A stretch of 64,000 nucleotides of DNA from Patellaria atrata CBS 101060 (Eukaryota; Ascomycota; Dothideomycetes; Patellariales; Patellariaceae): assembly GCA_010093705.1 (NCBI GenBank), contig MU006090.1, positions 1,980,308 to 2,044,307 on the forward strand, in the 5' to 3' direction. Position numbers and translations under genes: made by a program. Below, piece after piece: positions 34,036 to 47,254 of this stretch (positions are counted from its first letter, which is position 1; each line of letters starts with the position of its first letter). The notes below the pieces were generated by a model. That model was given only the letters and a program-made list of their open reading frames with translations, was not told where the DNA came from and searched no databases.

Positions 34036-35301
34036 ATGGCAGAATCTCGTAAACCACCCGTAGCTATCGTCTGTGTCGGTATGGCCGGCAGCGGCAAGAC
34101 AACCTTTATGCAGCGCATCAACTCTTACCTCTACTCTACCAAAGAGGCACCTTATGTCATTAACTTAGATCCAGCAGTACGCACAGTGCCATTCGACAGT
34201 AATATCGACATCCGCGACTCTGTCAACTACAAAGAGGTCATGAAGCAATACAATCTCGGGCCAAACGGCGGCATCCTCACCTCACTAAACCTGTTCGCGA
34301 CGAAAATCGATCAGATACTAGAACTACTGGAAAAGCGCACAGGAGTCACAGGCTACGGGTCGAAGCAAGAAGCACCAGCGGAACCAACACCCGAACAAAG
34401 GCGCATCCAACACATCCTAGTAGATACACCAGGCCAGATCGAAGTCTTCGTGTGGTCTGCAAGCGGAGACATACTTCTCTCATCCCTAGCATCCACGTTT
34501 CCTACCGTGATTGCGTACATCATAGACACACCGCGCACAGCATCCACATCCACGTTCATGAGCAACATGCTTTATGCCTGCAGTATACTCTACAAAACGC
34601 GGTTACCCATGATTCTCGTATTCAATAAAACGGACGTCAGAGACGCAGAATTCGCGAAGGAATGGATGACAGACTTCGAGGCATTCCAGGCCGCGCTGAA
34701 GGAAGAGCAAGAGCAAGGGACTTTTGGTAGCACTGAAGGTAGTGAAGCTGGAGGGTACGCGCAGGGGAGCAGTGGGTACATGGGTAGTCTTCTTAACAGC
34801 ATGAGCTTGGTGTTCGAAGAGTTCTACAGACATCTTAGCGTTGTAGGCGTAAGTTCCATGACCGGACAAGGCGTCGAAGACTTTTTCGAAGCTGTTGCCC
34901 AGAAAGCGGAGGAGTTTGAGCGAGACTATAAGCCCGAATTGCAGAATCAACATGCACTACGGGAAAAGGCGAAGCAGGATCGCCGTGACAGGGAACTGGG
35001 AAGGATGATGAGCGACATGAACATGGAGGGGTCAGGAACCACGAGTAAAAAGTCTAGAACAGGGCGAAAGGAAGATGCTGAAACCATCAGCGACCTAGAA
35101 GACGAAGAGGAGAATGCGGAGCAAATGGGTGAACCCGCGGAACGAATAGGAGATCCGGACGACTACGATTCAGAGGACATGGACGAAGGTAATGACGACG
35201 AGGGGCTCAGTACGCGGTACAAGCGGGCATTAGAAGACCACAATCCTACTCAAGAAGACCTCAGCTTTGCAAGATATGTACAGAGAGCGAGCATGGGATG
35301 A
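34036..35301 (+). CDS. npa3: GPN-loop GTPase 1 (Npa3/XAB1-type)
   Basis: An intronless ORF of 421 codons from the ATG at 34036 ([20 protein letters not shown]). An upstream in-frame ATG at 33967 would add 23 untypical residues. The G1/Walker A motif GMAGSGKTT is at 15-23 and the family-defining GPN loop LGPNGGI at 74-80. The switch/G3 motif is DTPGQIEVF and G4 is NKTD. GPN1 proteins act as cytosolic GTPases in assembly and nuclear import of RNA polymerase II. The C-terminal ~100 residues are acidic and charged ([27 protein letters not shown]), as usual in this family. The gene is divergent from CWF19 and nothing unusual is seen. Confidence 0.94.
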   Translation: MAESRKPPVAIVCVGMAGSGKTTFMQRINSYLYSTKEAPYVINLDPAVRTVPFDSNIDIRDSVNYKEVMKQYNLGPNGGILTSLNLFATKIDQILELLEKRTGVTGYGSKQEAPAEPTPEQRRIQHILVDTPGQIEVFVWSASGDILLSSLASTFPTVIAYIIDTPRTASTSTFMSNMLYACSILYKTRLPMILVFNKTDVRDAEFAKEWMTDFEAFQAALKEEQEQGTFGSTEGSEAGGYAQGSSGYMGSLLNSMSLVFEEFYRHLSVVGVSSMTGQGVEDFFEAVAQKAEEFERDYKPELQNQHALREKAKQDRRDRELGRMMSDMNMEGSGTTSKKSRTGRKEDAETISDLEDEEENAEQMGEPAERIGDPDDYDSEDMDEGNDDEGLSTRYKRALEDHNPTQEDLSFARYVQRASMG

Positions 35302-36747
35302 CGAAAATATTTTTTTTGTGATAGATCGCGATTGACTCTCTGCGTTCGGGAGGACATACTCTGTGCGCCGCGCGGGATGATGCGCGGGCTGTATAAATGT
35401 CGTTCCGGTAGACGCATACATCTTAAGCGCCTTGGGAGATCTGTTTCTGTCGAATTGAAGAGGATCTAAGCCACAGGATTGAATTGCATGCGTCGGGACG
35501 GGCCAGGCCATTCCTGACTCGCCTTTGAGGCACTTTTGGATACATGTTCCCTAGCATATATTGCAATAAAAGGAAGGACATCCCAGGAAAGAAGGGTTCG
35601 AGGTCCCAATTGAGCGATATAGTCCACAAATTGAACGTTGCAAGTTACAACACGTTGGGTTGATGCATGTTCTCATCGTTCCTTTAAGTGTAGAGCGTGC
35701 TGCTGTGTAACATCCGCCTTACAAGTGCTTTTCGAGGAGAACGGAATCAATTGCCGCACGACATTGAATGTTGTGAATGTTCAACTCGGTGCCTCTGATA
35801 TGTTCACGAGAGGATGCTTTTCCAACGACCTACCTTGGAGACCCTTGAATCAAGAGCTAGGGCAGTGGAAGTCTGGAGGTGGCTGACGTTTTGTGGAGAC
35901 CCTTTAATCGTTCACCCGAATCGGTCGCAGATCCCTTTATGAAGATCCCTTACTCATCAATCTCGTCTAACCTTAATCAAGCTCACTGAAATAGCAGAAT
36001 ACGAAAAAGAAACGAGGCATTGAGAACTTCGCGAAAAGTCTCACCTAATTAAGCAGAGAGTGTTCTAGACACGGACTTCAGCCACACGCATGCAATCCCA
36101 TCCTACGAAAATTTCGACCTGCGTCCGCCATGGATTCGGAAAACGGCATCTAATGTCTTTCAACATACGTCGGTCCGTTTGAAATATCACTCAGGAACCT
36201 AGAAAAATGTGATAAGATATTTCTGATGTCTCTGAGAGTGAAGTTCGAGTTGTACAGCATCAGCAAAAGGCACGGCATGCCCAAAGCAACCCCTTCCGCA
36301 TGCCCAGTACCCGGCTCAGGGAAGGGCTGTGTAAGCGTTGGTGTATCTTGTACGTCTCTGCTAATGGTGGTGTGATACATTGGGCGAGGTCAAGTCTTCC
36401 CCAGCTTTTTCTCGTGTTCGTTCGTCTAGATGTCGTGATGATGCGTTGTGCGATCTTACGGACTTTTGGAGACAGAGGATATTTGGGCGTCGCGCCACGC
36501 TGATGCGCCCGAGTTGGATTGGATGTGATTTTCCAGTATCTACGGAAGTATAGTAGATTGATTACTATCTGGTAACCAGCTCATTCTCGACCAAAGGATG
36601 TAGGTCCATGAAGCAGTCACAGTGAGACAATTCTTCAAGCTCTAGTCTTCCGAAACGTTGAACCATGGAAAATTTTCGTGATGTATGACATCGTGACATA
36701 GGCTCATCGGCACCATGCATCCATCGTATTCACATGAAAAGCTCCTC
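35302..36747. other. Intergenic, 3' of GPN1
   Basis: About 1.45 kb. The first few hundred bases are presumably the GPN1 3' UTR. ORFs are short and unremarkable in all frames. Confidence 0.5.
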
Positions 36748-37214
36748 TCACATTACTGTAGCTGGCCTACCCCTTCGTGCCCTAAAGTTATACAAATCCA
36801 CCAAAAACACACCAATCGCCTCCATCCCAACGATAGCCCCCGATCCCATCTCGCTGAATCGGGGTCTTGCATGTGTCGTGAAGCGGTGCACGACGCCTCT
36901 AATCAACCAGAAATCCTTCCCTTAGGGTTAGCAATTTGGGCTAACTCGGCTCATCCGTAAAACAGACCGGAAGGAAATCTCTCATCCCGCGCTCCTCCAC
37001 ACTCACCGGGGCGTGGGGGAAGAGCCGGGGGGGGAGGGCGGGGGAAGAAGGGAGTTTGGGGAGAGTCAGCTTGCGGATTCGTCGAATGAATCGTTCGAGA
37101 CTTTCGTCGAACCCCCGTTCCCGTACCTGCAAACAAAACCACCCAACGCATAATAACCTTTTATGTACCCTCACGCCCGTACAGCTTGCGTCTAACCAGA
37201 CTACGAAATCCCAT
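36748..37214 (-). CDS. Weak spliced candidate, small basic protein
   Basis: A minus-strand model starting MGFRSLVRRKLYGRE at 37214 can be spliced through an intron of about 47 bp and a longer GTGAGT...AG intron to reach an open stretch VHRFTTHARPRFSEMGSGAI, then VGMEAIGVFLVDLYNFRARR. That stretch has a hydrophobic, Gly-containing segment and reads like protein. No family is recognised. The opposite strand also has a fair ORF over the same bases (36734-36925), so the strand is uncertain. The middle contains a G/C homopolymer-rich stretch that may distort the frame. Confidence 0.2.
37004..37050. repeat. G-rich tract with several G-runs
   Basis: At least five runs of three or more G (4, 5, 8, 3 and 5) occur within about 47 bp on the plus strand. 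This composition could form a G-quadruplex or cause replication slippage. Confidence 0.5.
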
Positions 37215-38225
37215 CGCCGAACTAAGACGCTAAGAGCCTACGCAAGGCGCGGGGTAGAACTGGAAGGTAGATGGTCCATGCGAGAGGGGTGGTCCGGGAA
37301 GGACTGTAAGTGGAACCTGTAACTACCATTGTGTGCAGACTTTATGTGGCTCCATTTGGTGGACTGATGATTGCGAATTTGGGCGTTGGAGAACTATTGG
37401 CTTGGTCTTTTGTGGTGGAGACTTTTGGTTGAGGGCGTGCAGAGGGAAAGCTGGGAAAGGGTCTAAAAACGGGTTGAATTGGTCAAGGGGGAAAATGTGT
37501 GCGTGTAACGACTTTTACCGTACGAGAGAGTGTAACAAGGAATATTAAAAACTTGTGATGTATTCGGATGGACTACAGATGAGCTTGTAAGACGATATTT
37601 TCAGTAGTCATTTTTACTGAGCGCATTGAGTAGATGTTACGGTATGTCTTTATAATATACAATGGTACTATTTACACATCCAGGGGGGGGGGGGGGGGTA
37701 TCATAACCTGACACGGAACGAAAGTCTACCAGACTGATTCCGAAGATGTCCAGGTCTTTTGGTGCATTCCTGACTACCGAACCAATATCTTGCGCTTCGT
37801 GAAGACCCAAGCGAGACGTTAGGAACTTGCTGGGAACCGAATTGCTTGTGCGATGGAGCCTAAAATCTCGAAAAAAGGCTTTTCAGCCATTTGACCATTA
37901 CCAAATGCAAAAAGCGTCGAAAATCTTGACGCTCGGAATGATTTTCCTTAAACCTTGGTGCCGCCTTCCCGAAAATCCATTTGTAGCCTTGATGGCGATG
38001 CGTCTATTACATAGAAAAGTCGTAATAACGAAGTCATGAAAGCGAAACTAAATGTGAAGGTGGTGAAAAATATTGCCCTAATATAGGTATGGGATATCAT
38101 GGATGAATAGCGGAAGTGCCTCCAGTGCTTATTGGATTATTGATAGCCGTACAGACGCCACCTTTTAGGGCTTCTGTCGACGTGAAGGAAATGATTGATA
38201 ATAATGTTGAGGGCGGGGTTCAACT
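37215..38225. other. Intergenic, 3' of FlbC-like gene
   Basis: About 1 kb without a supportable ORF. It contains the G16 homopolymer at 37683-37698. Confidence 0.5.
37683..37698. repeat. G16 homopolymer
   Basis: Sixteen consecutive G on the plus strand. Its length may be unstable in the genome or uncertain in the assembly. Confidence 0.9.
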
Positions 38226-39233
38226 TCAGTTTTCAAACTTGCGCTTTTCGCTACTAGCTGCGATAGCTAGAGTTTCTAGCGCATTTGAGAACTGGGGTGA
38301 CATCATATCGTAGCGTGCTCCTCCCATGATGGTTGGTGCTTGAGCGATGTACTCGGGATCAGGATATTGTGTGGAAGTCAAAAACTCGGACTGGAAAGGT
38401 TGAGACTCGTCCTGAAGATATCCGGGTCCAAAATTAGAGGCAGGGCTAGTTGGAAAGTATGTCTCGTCGACTGGTACTATTAACTGGCCAACCTCAGGTG
38501 CTGCTACCTTCGACTTCTTCGATGCCGTCTTAGACTTTTTCGAAGATTCACCGTTGGTCTTGGATGCATTTCTTCCGGTCTGATGAGTTCGTCGGTGTTG
38601 CTCCATGTTGTCCTTTCGGGTGAAGGCCTTGTTACATTCCGGGCAGAACGCGTCTTTCTTTCCCGTATGCTTTTTGGCATGCCGGGCGGCATGTCCAGAT
38701 GTAGTGAAGTGATCCGAGCAGTTGTATTGTTTTGCAAGAGGACACGGGTAGTGATTTTTCTTCGTCTGAGGCCGCGATTGCGATGATGTCTGCGGTTGCG
38801 GTGCTTCCGTGCTCACCGACGCGGAGGTAGTTGAGGGAGAGGGTTGATAATATGGATTCTGGGATAAACCACCACCTTGTGGATATGCTACTGAAGTTGT
38901 AACATGCGGTAATGGTGGATACGCTGATTGCATGTCCTTGGTTGACGCGCCGTATAAGGCTGGGTCAGTTGGGAAGATAGCAGGATGGCCATGAGAGGGG
39001 AATAGATCATCGCCGTTGAAGTTGGGAGTAACGGGCGACGGAGTTTCCATCATGCGAGAATCTGAAGAATTGCTGCGAACTAGATGCGGTGTTGGGGGTG
39101 AGTGGCACGGAGAAGAAGAGTAGCTAGATGTTCGTGAGGTAAACGATGGTGCTAAAGACGGTAGTCGAATGACCGCGGGGGTTTCCTCGTTCAAAAGTGA
39201 AATCCGGCGGCCGAAAGAATTTCTGCCGTCCAT
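38226..39233 (-). CDS. C2H2 transcription factor, FlbC-like
   Basis: An intronless ORF of 335 codons. The N-terminal ~155 residues are Ser/Pro/Tyr-rich. Two C2H2 fingers follow. The first is atypical (CPLAKQYNCSDHFTTSGHAA then RHAKKH, about 164-190) and the second regular (CPECNKAFTRKDNMEQHRRT then H, about 197-218), joined by TGKKDAF. This finger pair and linker are characteristic of FlbC, a regulator of conidiation and growth in Aspergillus, and of related filamentous-ascomycete factors. A Lys/Ser-rich basic stretch after the fingers (KKSKTASKKSK) may serve nuclear localisation. The function here is inferred from similarity and orthology is not proven. The long gene-free 5' flank (over 9 kb) would allow extensive regulation. 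Confidence 0.8.
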   Translation of the reverse strand: MDGRNSFGRRISLLNEETPAVIRLPSLAPSFTSRTSSYSSSPCHSPPTPHLVRSNSSDSRMMETPSPVTPNFNGDDLFPSHGHPAIFPTDPALYGASTKDMQSAYPPLPHVTTSVAYPQGGGLSQNPYYQPSPSTTSASVSTEAPQPQTSSQSRPQTKKNHYPCPLAKQYNCSDHFTTSGHAARHAKKHTGKKDAFCPECNKAFTRKDNMEQHRRTHQTGRNASKTNGESSKKSKTASKKSKVAAPEVGQLIVPVDETYFPTSPASNFGPGYLQDESQPFQSEFLTSTQYPDPEYIAQAPTIMGGARYDMMSPQFSNALETLAIAASSEKRKFEN

Positions 39234-42200
39234 TGTTCAAGAAGAGGTAGTACAATGATACGGAGGGGCGTCAACTAGGGACGAGTTTACGGGTAGGGTA
39301 CACAATTCGAGGACTGAATGCTGGCGCAGAAGGTTGGGATATTGGTATATGCTCCGTTCAGACAACTCCCGTCTTTACACCCTGACGAAGAACATAAATG
39401 GTTCTAATTGTAGGCGAAGGTGAGGAATTGAAAGAATAACTTAGGTAAGAGGTCAAGGTGTATGGTATTGCGCCTGACAGCATGTGAGATGTGAGATGCG
39501 TGATGCGTGGTGCGGGATGCGTGATGAGAGCCGTGGTAGTGAGCAATACTGTAAGATGTTTCTTTGGAGGGGACTTTGGGAATCGTGGGGAAATGTTCTT
39601 GAGGTGCCTTTTTGAGGAAATTCAGAGTCTCCCAAGGGGTGGAAGGATAGCATCCGGCCTTATAATTACAACGCTGGGAACTGCACGGGAACAGAAGCAC
39701 GATCATTTTTAACGCCGTCTACGGACAGATTCTGTGGAAAACGGGGAGAGCATGGGGTGTTGAACTGGGCCAGCAGCAATGCCAGGGCCCAAGAGCCTAA
39801 GCCTGCCCAACAGGGGTTAAGGGTAAGGAAAAGGTCCAAAGGGGGTGATGGGCATCATGGATGGGGATCATGGATTTGGGGAAACAAGTTTGCGGGATCC
39901 TGTGAATTTCCCTAAGTTAGAGCGTGCTGGACGACTGACCATAAGAAAACGGGGCAAGCACAGGGGTAGAATGGAAAGCAGTTTTGCCCAGAGCCCCGGG
40001 GGGGTTTAGAGGGGGCTGCTGTGGACTGTGGACACTTACTGCGACACCACTCTTACGCACTTACGGCAACAACATGGCATTCTTGTTTCTTGCATGCATC
40101 TAGCGTTCATCTCGCATCTTTCTGCAATCCTTGGAGGGAAAATTCAGCATCAGTAGTGCCACAGACTCACAGAGCTAGTTGTTTTTTGGGGCGTTAACAA
40201 TTCAACGATAATAAGGGTGATGAGGAGTCCAAGGCCCCCTTGACCCATATTATGATACTCGCCTTCGAAACATTATTGGAATCATTTGTTAACGGGAACT
40301 TTCCGCTAACACCTCCGCGATATTGTACAATTCGCAGCATCCGTCTTAGTAACATCGCGTGAGCCCCTAGGTACCTAGAACCACTTGATATCACAAACCT
40401 TACTTTTGATACAGGTTACAAGTTACAATAAGATGGTACCACTACCTTAGAACTACCAAGGTAGGAAGTTCAGCATATCATTTTCCTTACCGACCGCCCC
40501 GTTTCCGATGCGATGTTTCCATCATCGTTGCCCGAAATTCTCTTGTGCACTTTAAGGTCCGGTGCCTAACCAAAAGCTTGGTCTCAATAATTATGGTCTG
40601 TGACTGCTAGACTACTGCGTGTCTCCGTTCGTTATACAAGTTATAACAGGACGTGATGCACTACTTACTGATTAATGCTGGTAGCGAACGGTCTTACCGC
40701 ATGATTCTCCGGCCCGTCGATGTCATATCTTACTCTCAACTCTCTGCCACCATGTACATCACCCGTCCCGTTACGCAGCCTCAGTTGCCGCATGCCGCGG
40801 AGCTTGTCAGTACTGCGGAGACCAATTCTAGATCGACTCTGGAATCATATTCCGCGAAGAAATTGTACGCGTGCTGAATTCACATTTACATTATTGAGGC
40901 GCATACGGAGCAGCGTTGAAGGTCATTCCTCTTGACGACGATCCTTTTTCTCCGACACTTATGGGACATGGCTGCCCTACTTGGATTAGCATGACCCTGA
41001 CTGAAGACCCTGAAGAATCATGAAAGAGTTTATCGAGATAGCAAAATAAACCAAGATACAAAAGCATCTGCTGGACTGGAAAGATAGCAAGCAATCTAAC
41101 CAATCGTACACGCGTGCTAACCCGGCATAGCCGCTAGATTCATGTCGGCGGGTTCAAACTTCACCACATATGGTGCATCGAGAGATCGAAAATTCAAACC
41201 TGATCTGTAGAGAACCGGATTTTGAACATAGCTTTCTGTAGTACGTATCCCACGCGAGAAGAAAGGTACCCCTGCAGTCCTACTTTTGCTGGAGGTTCCA
41301 CCACCGCACTCTACAGTTATGTACATCGATATTGCTTCTCTCTGCCATCCATGCTTGGCTATCTTACTTCGATATTATCGGGCCCAGTAGTTGATGCAGG
41401 TCTTCAAGGAGTTGGATAAAAACTGTCAAAAAATAGTCAAGCGAGGAGCGGCATAGCGACCGAGAAAAGAAAAGATCTTCCATAGACGAAGGTGCTCCTC
41501 CTACAAGGCCGTCCACTGATACTATCTCTCCGCATTCCTCCAAGACCAGAATGAAGTACTACTGTACAGTACAAGAATACTATATCTGGTACTACCTGTA
41601 CGTACTCCTGATCTCGATGTTGCGCGTAAAGGATCAGTATAGCAAGGGCACAGCAGACATTTCACATACGGACTTGCGCTCGTAGCGGGGATCAGGGTTG
41701 GAAGATTACATCACCAGGCTTGTCGATCTCGATGAAAGGGCTTTAACGACTCCTTTGCGAGGAGGCCGTAGAGGGACTTAAGGTAGAAGCTCAAGGGTCT
41801 CCAGCGGTCTCAGTTCTCCTCGGCACCCAACGAGCGTTAGCGCGCACCCGGTCAACATGGATAGCAGGGCACGTCCCTGCGTTGGTTCGAAGATGTTTAT
41901 CCACTGGGACAGGTGGCTTGTTGCTCGCTTCCCTTTCATCATCGATGAACCAGCGAAATCACGATTTCTCTCAACAGTCAAAACGATGGACCCTAGCCTT
42001 CACCACCCGCCCTTTTGCTTCGTCATGCAGACCTTGGCCTATCAAATATGATCGGTGAGCCACTTTCTCAGCCGTATTGTGTGCCCTGCCACGCTTGCTG
42101 AAGAACTGCCACGCCGCCCGCAAATTATTCCACAGTTTCCACCACCTTACAGGACGTGGGATGGAGAAGTCCGACTCAGAAACGCCAAGGGTGTCCGCTT

Positions 42201-43491
42201 GTCGTTCTCATTTTCTGGAATCTCGGGATCGCAATCTTCGATCATCCCGCTGTCAGAAATCCTACACAGGATGCCAAAGTGTTCACATCCGTAAACCAGA
42301 ATTACAGCAAAGGCGTAGAATTCCGTGAGATGGTCATACACAGTACTTTCGTCTTGATACTTTCGCAGGTATGTTCACTTCAGCGCCTCAAACTGGACCC
42401 TTTTATAATTATAACCCAAACACTGGTCTTCAAACATAGCCAAGCAAAGGCGTCAAAATAACCTTAAAGGGAGGCAAGACTAAAGAACTGTGAAAATTTT
42501 CCAAATGAGGTAGCTGAGGTAGGAACCAGCTCGACCGACATTTAGGCGACTACTTTTCATAGAAAGTGCATTACCGAGGAGATAAAAGGATCAGGTCTAC
42601 ACAGCACAACCTATGTAAGACTTGGTATTTTACAATATTAACGGGCTGTGATAGGCTCGTTACCTGCCTAGGAAAACTTGGTGCATTTTGGAAATTCGAA
42701 AAGGTTTCCTGACCGTTCTCCGTTTCATCCGAAAGTGCTCCGTCCACCCGCACCTCGCCAGCCTCAGCGTCATTGCTGTATGTTGTTATATAGATACTAT
42801 ACGGAGTAGCCATGACATGCGACGATCATGAGCAACATGCTGTATGAAATGACACTTTTGGAGAAATTTCCGGTCCGCGGAAAAATACAGTACCAAGACA
42901 TCATTCAATTATTACTTTCCCCTCTATGAGACACAGGGACACCATTTATATGAGTAGATTGCCGAGGTTTGATCGACTTTTCTTTTAGATATAAGATCAA
43001 ATATACTGTTCAGTATCGAGGTTTGAAATACGATACTGAAAGGATAGTACTTTAAGAATGGGCAGTACAGTACTGTGGCATGAAAGTAAACGAAGGAGCC
43101 ACGTGTGACGTGTGTGGGAAGGGGTTCATCAAGAATGAGACGGCCAGTAAAATCCGCTGCAGCCGAAGCCCTGGTACTTATGACGATACGGGGGGCCTTA
43201 AACAGTAGTAGTAAGGAGTGAGTAAGGCACTTTTTGGATGTACAATGCCCCCATGAACGGATTGTAGCGTATTGCCTGTGCACGTCTGTGATGACGATGA
43301 TTCTATAGATTTTCTATCCACGAAATCTTTCTAATAGATGACGAATTTCGAAATTTCAAAGTCTTACATAATATTTCTTACCCTCGAGAATACTATTCTC
43401 CCTTTTTATTTTTGAAATTCTGAAGAGTGGGTGGGTTTTGCATGGGGATAGTGTTTAGTGCGTGATTAACAGCGCTACAATCCGGTTCATT

Positions 43492-43518
43492 GGGGGGAGG
43501 GGGGGTTGTTGGGTTGGG
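43492..43518 (+). repeat. Putative G-quadruplex motif
   Basis: Four G-runs (6, 7, 3 and 3 bases) separated by loops of 1, 5 and 2 bases on the plus strand. This meets the usual G3+N1-7 rule. Confidence 0.6.
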
Positions 43519-45189
43519 TTGTACTTCTACATCATCATCATGTTATCATCCTCATTCTCTTCACGTTCAACCCGCGCTCAAGGGTCACAGGCCCTTAGGC
43601 TCCCCCCTCTTACAGTACTTGTCTGACACCGAAAACATCCTTCTGGCATCCCAAACTCCCACGTACTTACCTGTGGTTACCCCACACTACTCCTGTAAGG
43701 TTAAGGTAAGACGAGATTCGGTAGTCGGTACCTAGCCTCACCTTAAAAACTTCCTCAACACCAAAATTTAACCCTCCTCGAACATCGTGCTGTGCAAAAT
43801 CAGCTCAATTTCAGGGTCTCCCGCCGAATTCGGTATTCTCGAAAAATTAGATGGCGATCTTCGGGCTTGAGGGAGTCCGGTCATCGTTTGGGTTGTATCC
43901 AAAATAATCCCCATTCTCAACGTTTCTCATCATCGAACGATTCACTGCAGTTCAAATAATTCCCTCTGATGGGCCGGTGTTGGCTTTGACCAAAGGGGTA
44001 CACTACGATCGAGCGATCAGCAAGAGATTTCTCGATCCCGCTGTCTGATCAAGGGGGTGGGGACATTGTAAACCCGGCAGCCGACGCATGCTCACCTCAC
44101 TCGACCTCATCGAGCTCCGACCAGCTCACGAAGCACTCACGGACCCTTTCTTGACCTGTCGATCAGACCCTCTTGGCCCCCGCAGCTTTTGCTGCCCTAT
44201 CGAACTCGGACTCACTTCACAGCACGTCAAGCCACTCCTATTATTCTGGACACGCCAGGATACTTACGGACATTTTCACCTATTAGAACTTACACATCTA
44301 GAGGAAATAGCATTTCTTGTGTGCCTGAGTTCGATCTAGATGTAATTTCTGACGATTAGGCACCCAACGGCCTTGGAAAAAGTCCGTTGTGCACATCTCC
44401 CCACACGTGTTGACAAGGATTAATAAGATATTAAGCCTCCCATACTTCTAAGGTCCGTGCGTCTTCCCGTTTCTGTTCCTGCCTCACTCCTCAGTACACT
44501 TGTACCTTACCTTTATTCCTCCAAAATCCTTCCGCGAAGTTTCTGACACGGCCGAGGAAAGCGTCATCTAGTCATCTGGGGTAGGACGGTGTTTCGATAT
44601 TCTCAACCTTTCGTTTCAATAATCACCATCTCGCTTCCTCGTTTTATTCTCTTCTTCGGCCTGTTTCGTTCAGCTTCAGATATCAATAAAGCTCCGACTC
44701 TCCTCTTTTTCCATGATTGTCATTCAATAATCCTCTTCTTCAACGACTTGTATTCAGTATGACTTGGTTTTATTGCCAAAACTTCTCAGTGCAAACTAGT
44801 TTGGTGTTACTCTACTGTAGCACAATCACCCTTGAACCATCATCTTGATATACATGGCCCAGCTCCTTCTCCGGCCCCCAGATTTTAGGTTTTGCAAATC
44901 TTTTAGAGCATGGCAACAACCCACCGACTTCGAGAGTATGTTCGCTCGCATTTTTGCATGTCACTCGGATAGCCATCTCATGCTCGTTGAACGATCTTTT
45001 TGTGTAGCAAGACTATTGTCCGTTGTCACAGACTTCCGGACTTGTAATCCATAAGTGATATGGTTTCTTGTTTATTAGATGTCAGCATAATTACCACGCA
45101 ACTCTCCCAGTAACATTCAAACCTATCTTTTCACCTTATAGTCAGAGCGTATTTCTATATTACATTTATCCTGTCTTTTAGGATCAAGA

Positions 45190-45267
45190 TGTACTTCAAG
45201 CGCTCGCTCCTAGCCGTAGTGGCCACTTCAAATACAGCACGACCTGAACTTCAGCATCAATTATAGC
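45190..45267 (+). CDS. Short ORF resembling a signal-peptide start
   Basis: MYFKRSLLAVVATSNTARPE, then LQHQL and a stop, 25 aa. It looks like the start of a secreted fungal protein cut off after the signal peptide. It sits at the end of a pyrimidine-rich, leader-like stretch with a possible acceptor just upstream (TTTTAG). It could be a gene remnant, a first exon or chance. Confidence 0.2.
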
Positions 45268-47166
45268 GAGCCAGTACAGTCTGAATCAGAATTTTCGAAC
45301 TTTATAATTTCATATGGAGTTGATGAATGCCACCAGTTTGAAAGGATTGGGATAACCCCGCCCATAGATCATACCTTTCTGAGTTCTAAACTTCCATTCT
45401 CCGGTCGAAAGTCGCCTTATATCTACTTCACAGTTTCTTTGGACTAACACTCGGCATACGTCAACAGTAGATTAACGTTTGTCTTGTATTCTGAATTTTC
45501 TCTTTGTAAAATCTGACTTAGAGGTTTAAAAAGATTTGATTTTTTTATGGACTTGCTGTTGCTAGGTTTTGACACTAACCTAAGGGCAACCAGAGTGGTG
45601 GTCTCGTGTAAACCTGATAGAGTTCTTTCCATTCCATAAATAGGAATCACGTTCATTGAAGAAGGTCTCTCTAGATTATATCATTTAAACAAGGAAGTTA
45701 TAAGAGCAATGGAGACCCTGTTGTGATACATGTTAGGGAGAACACCATTCTTGTAAAAATTACTTGTGATTACCAATTCTCCACCATCATATTATCATAA
45801 CGTTCTACATCACTTATCACTATCGCATTCGCCATTGACCGTTTCCATCTTTTTACTATCATTGTTTGCGAATGGACCAAACGGAAATCATACAGACCTT
45901 TGATGATGTGCATCTTCCAGAGTTTCTAGTATAATTCCATCTCAATCCTCCTTCAACAGCATATCTTATCGTCAATCAAATCATTTCCCTTCCTCGTCAT
46001 AATTCTGCATCCTAGCTCACAGTACGGACACTTTAAGGACTATATATCCACTACAAAGAATGGAGTGTTGAGAGCCTCTAGCGTTTCTAAAGATACCGTA
46101 CTTTACAATAAGGGAATCTCAGGACGTCCGAAGATCTGTACCATTTGGGCAGCGTTGGGTACTTGGGTGATTTCTTATGCATTTAGTTTTTTGCACAGTT
46201 GTTTCTTCTCGTACGAATCGACCCTCTTGTACCGTTCAGACCTCTTAAACATTTCACTGGGGTTGCACAGCCGGCGTGGTTTGTACAGTACATTGTGTCC
46301 ATCTCCACGGTGGAGTCGTTTCGTATGGTCTCGCAAAAACAAATTCAAAGCGTAGCACGGTTGAGCAACTATAATACGCAGATGCAGATACTACATCCTA
46401 TACTGAGAAATTTCCCGCTCATTGCTCCTCGGAAAATCCACGTCTCGGTTTCTACTTTCTCCAGTGCAGTTTGTATCTCGTCTTCAAAGTCATGTTACTA
46501 TACCTCCAAGATAGTGTAGCAAGAGAAAAAGCCAATGAGGAGGTACCCTCGCTCAGGACGAAGGCTATTTACCAATGGAGACACCTTCGAGGTGGATCAT
46601 CACCTTGTTATGATGGTTGGATCATTCTGTAAGATACGAAGATGCTCGATGAACATCCTTCAAGGCCTTGAACTATCTCGACTTCATATTCCCTGGATAA
46701 GGGGTGTAGGGGGTCTATTTAGGTACCTGGCGGCTGATGTTGGCCACGATGTCTATGCAGGAGCTTTCGTGATACTGCCGGATATACGACGAATGATATG
46801 ATTACCCCTTCACGCGGATCCGCATCGGGCCCCTTTCCTGCCAGAGACTCCGGAGATGAGACCCAAGTGAGAAAGGGATAGAGCTGGTGAACTCGGTTGA
46901 GTATCCCTTTGTCAAACAGACGCCTCTTTTCTCCAATAACGGAATCACGGAATACCAGCATCTCACTTCTACTCTCAAAACTGCTCCGATCAACTATAAA
47001 TAATCCCTCATACTATAATAATCTTGGTGCGGAAACGTCACTATCAAGCTTCCCCCCAAGCCCGAATTCCCCTGAAACATTCGCCAAGGCCATTTCAGGA
47101 ACCGAGATACTCTTCAATTGATCTCATAGACCCACAGCAAGAACCCAAACTGAATTAGGGAAGGGA

Positions 47167-47187
<21 letters not shown>

Positions 47188-47201
<14 letters not shown>

Positions 47202-47254
47202 AGAAGAAGAAGAAGAAGAAGAAGAAGAAGAAGAAGAAGAAGAAGAAGAAGAAG
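47188..47254 (+). repeat. (GAA)n microsatellite
   Basis: About 22 perfect GAA units within a longer purine-only tract (47158-47270). ORFs through it code only poly-Ser or poly-Leu on the minus strand and are not taken as genes. Confidence 0.95.

Noticed and set aside
35580-35620. GGGTTCGAGGTCCC resembling a tRNA T-arm
   Set aside because: No matching acceptor stem, anticodon arm or A box lies at the right distance. I found no convincing tRNA gene anywhere in the window.
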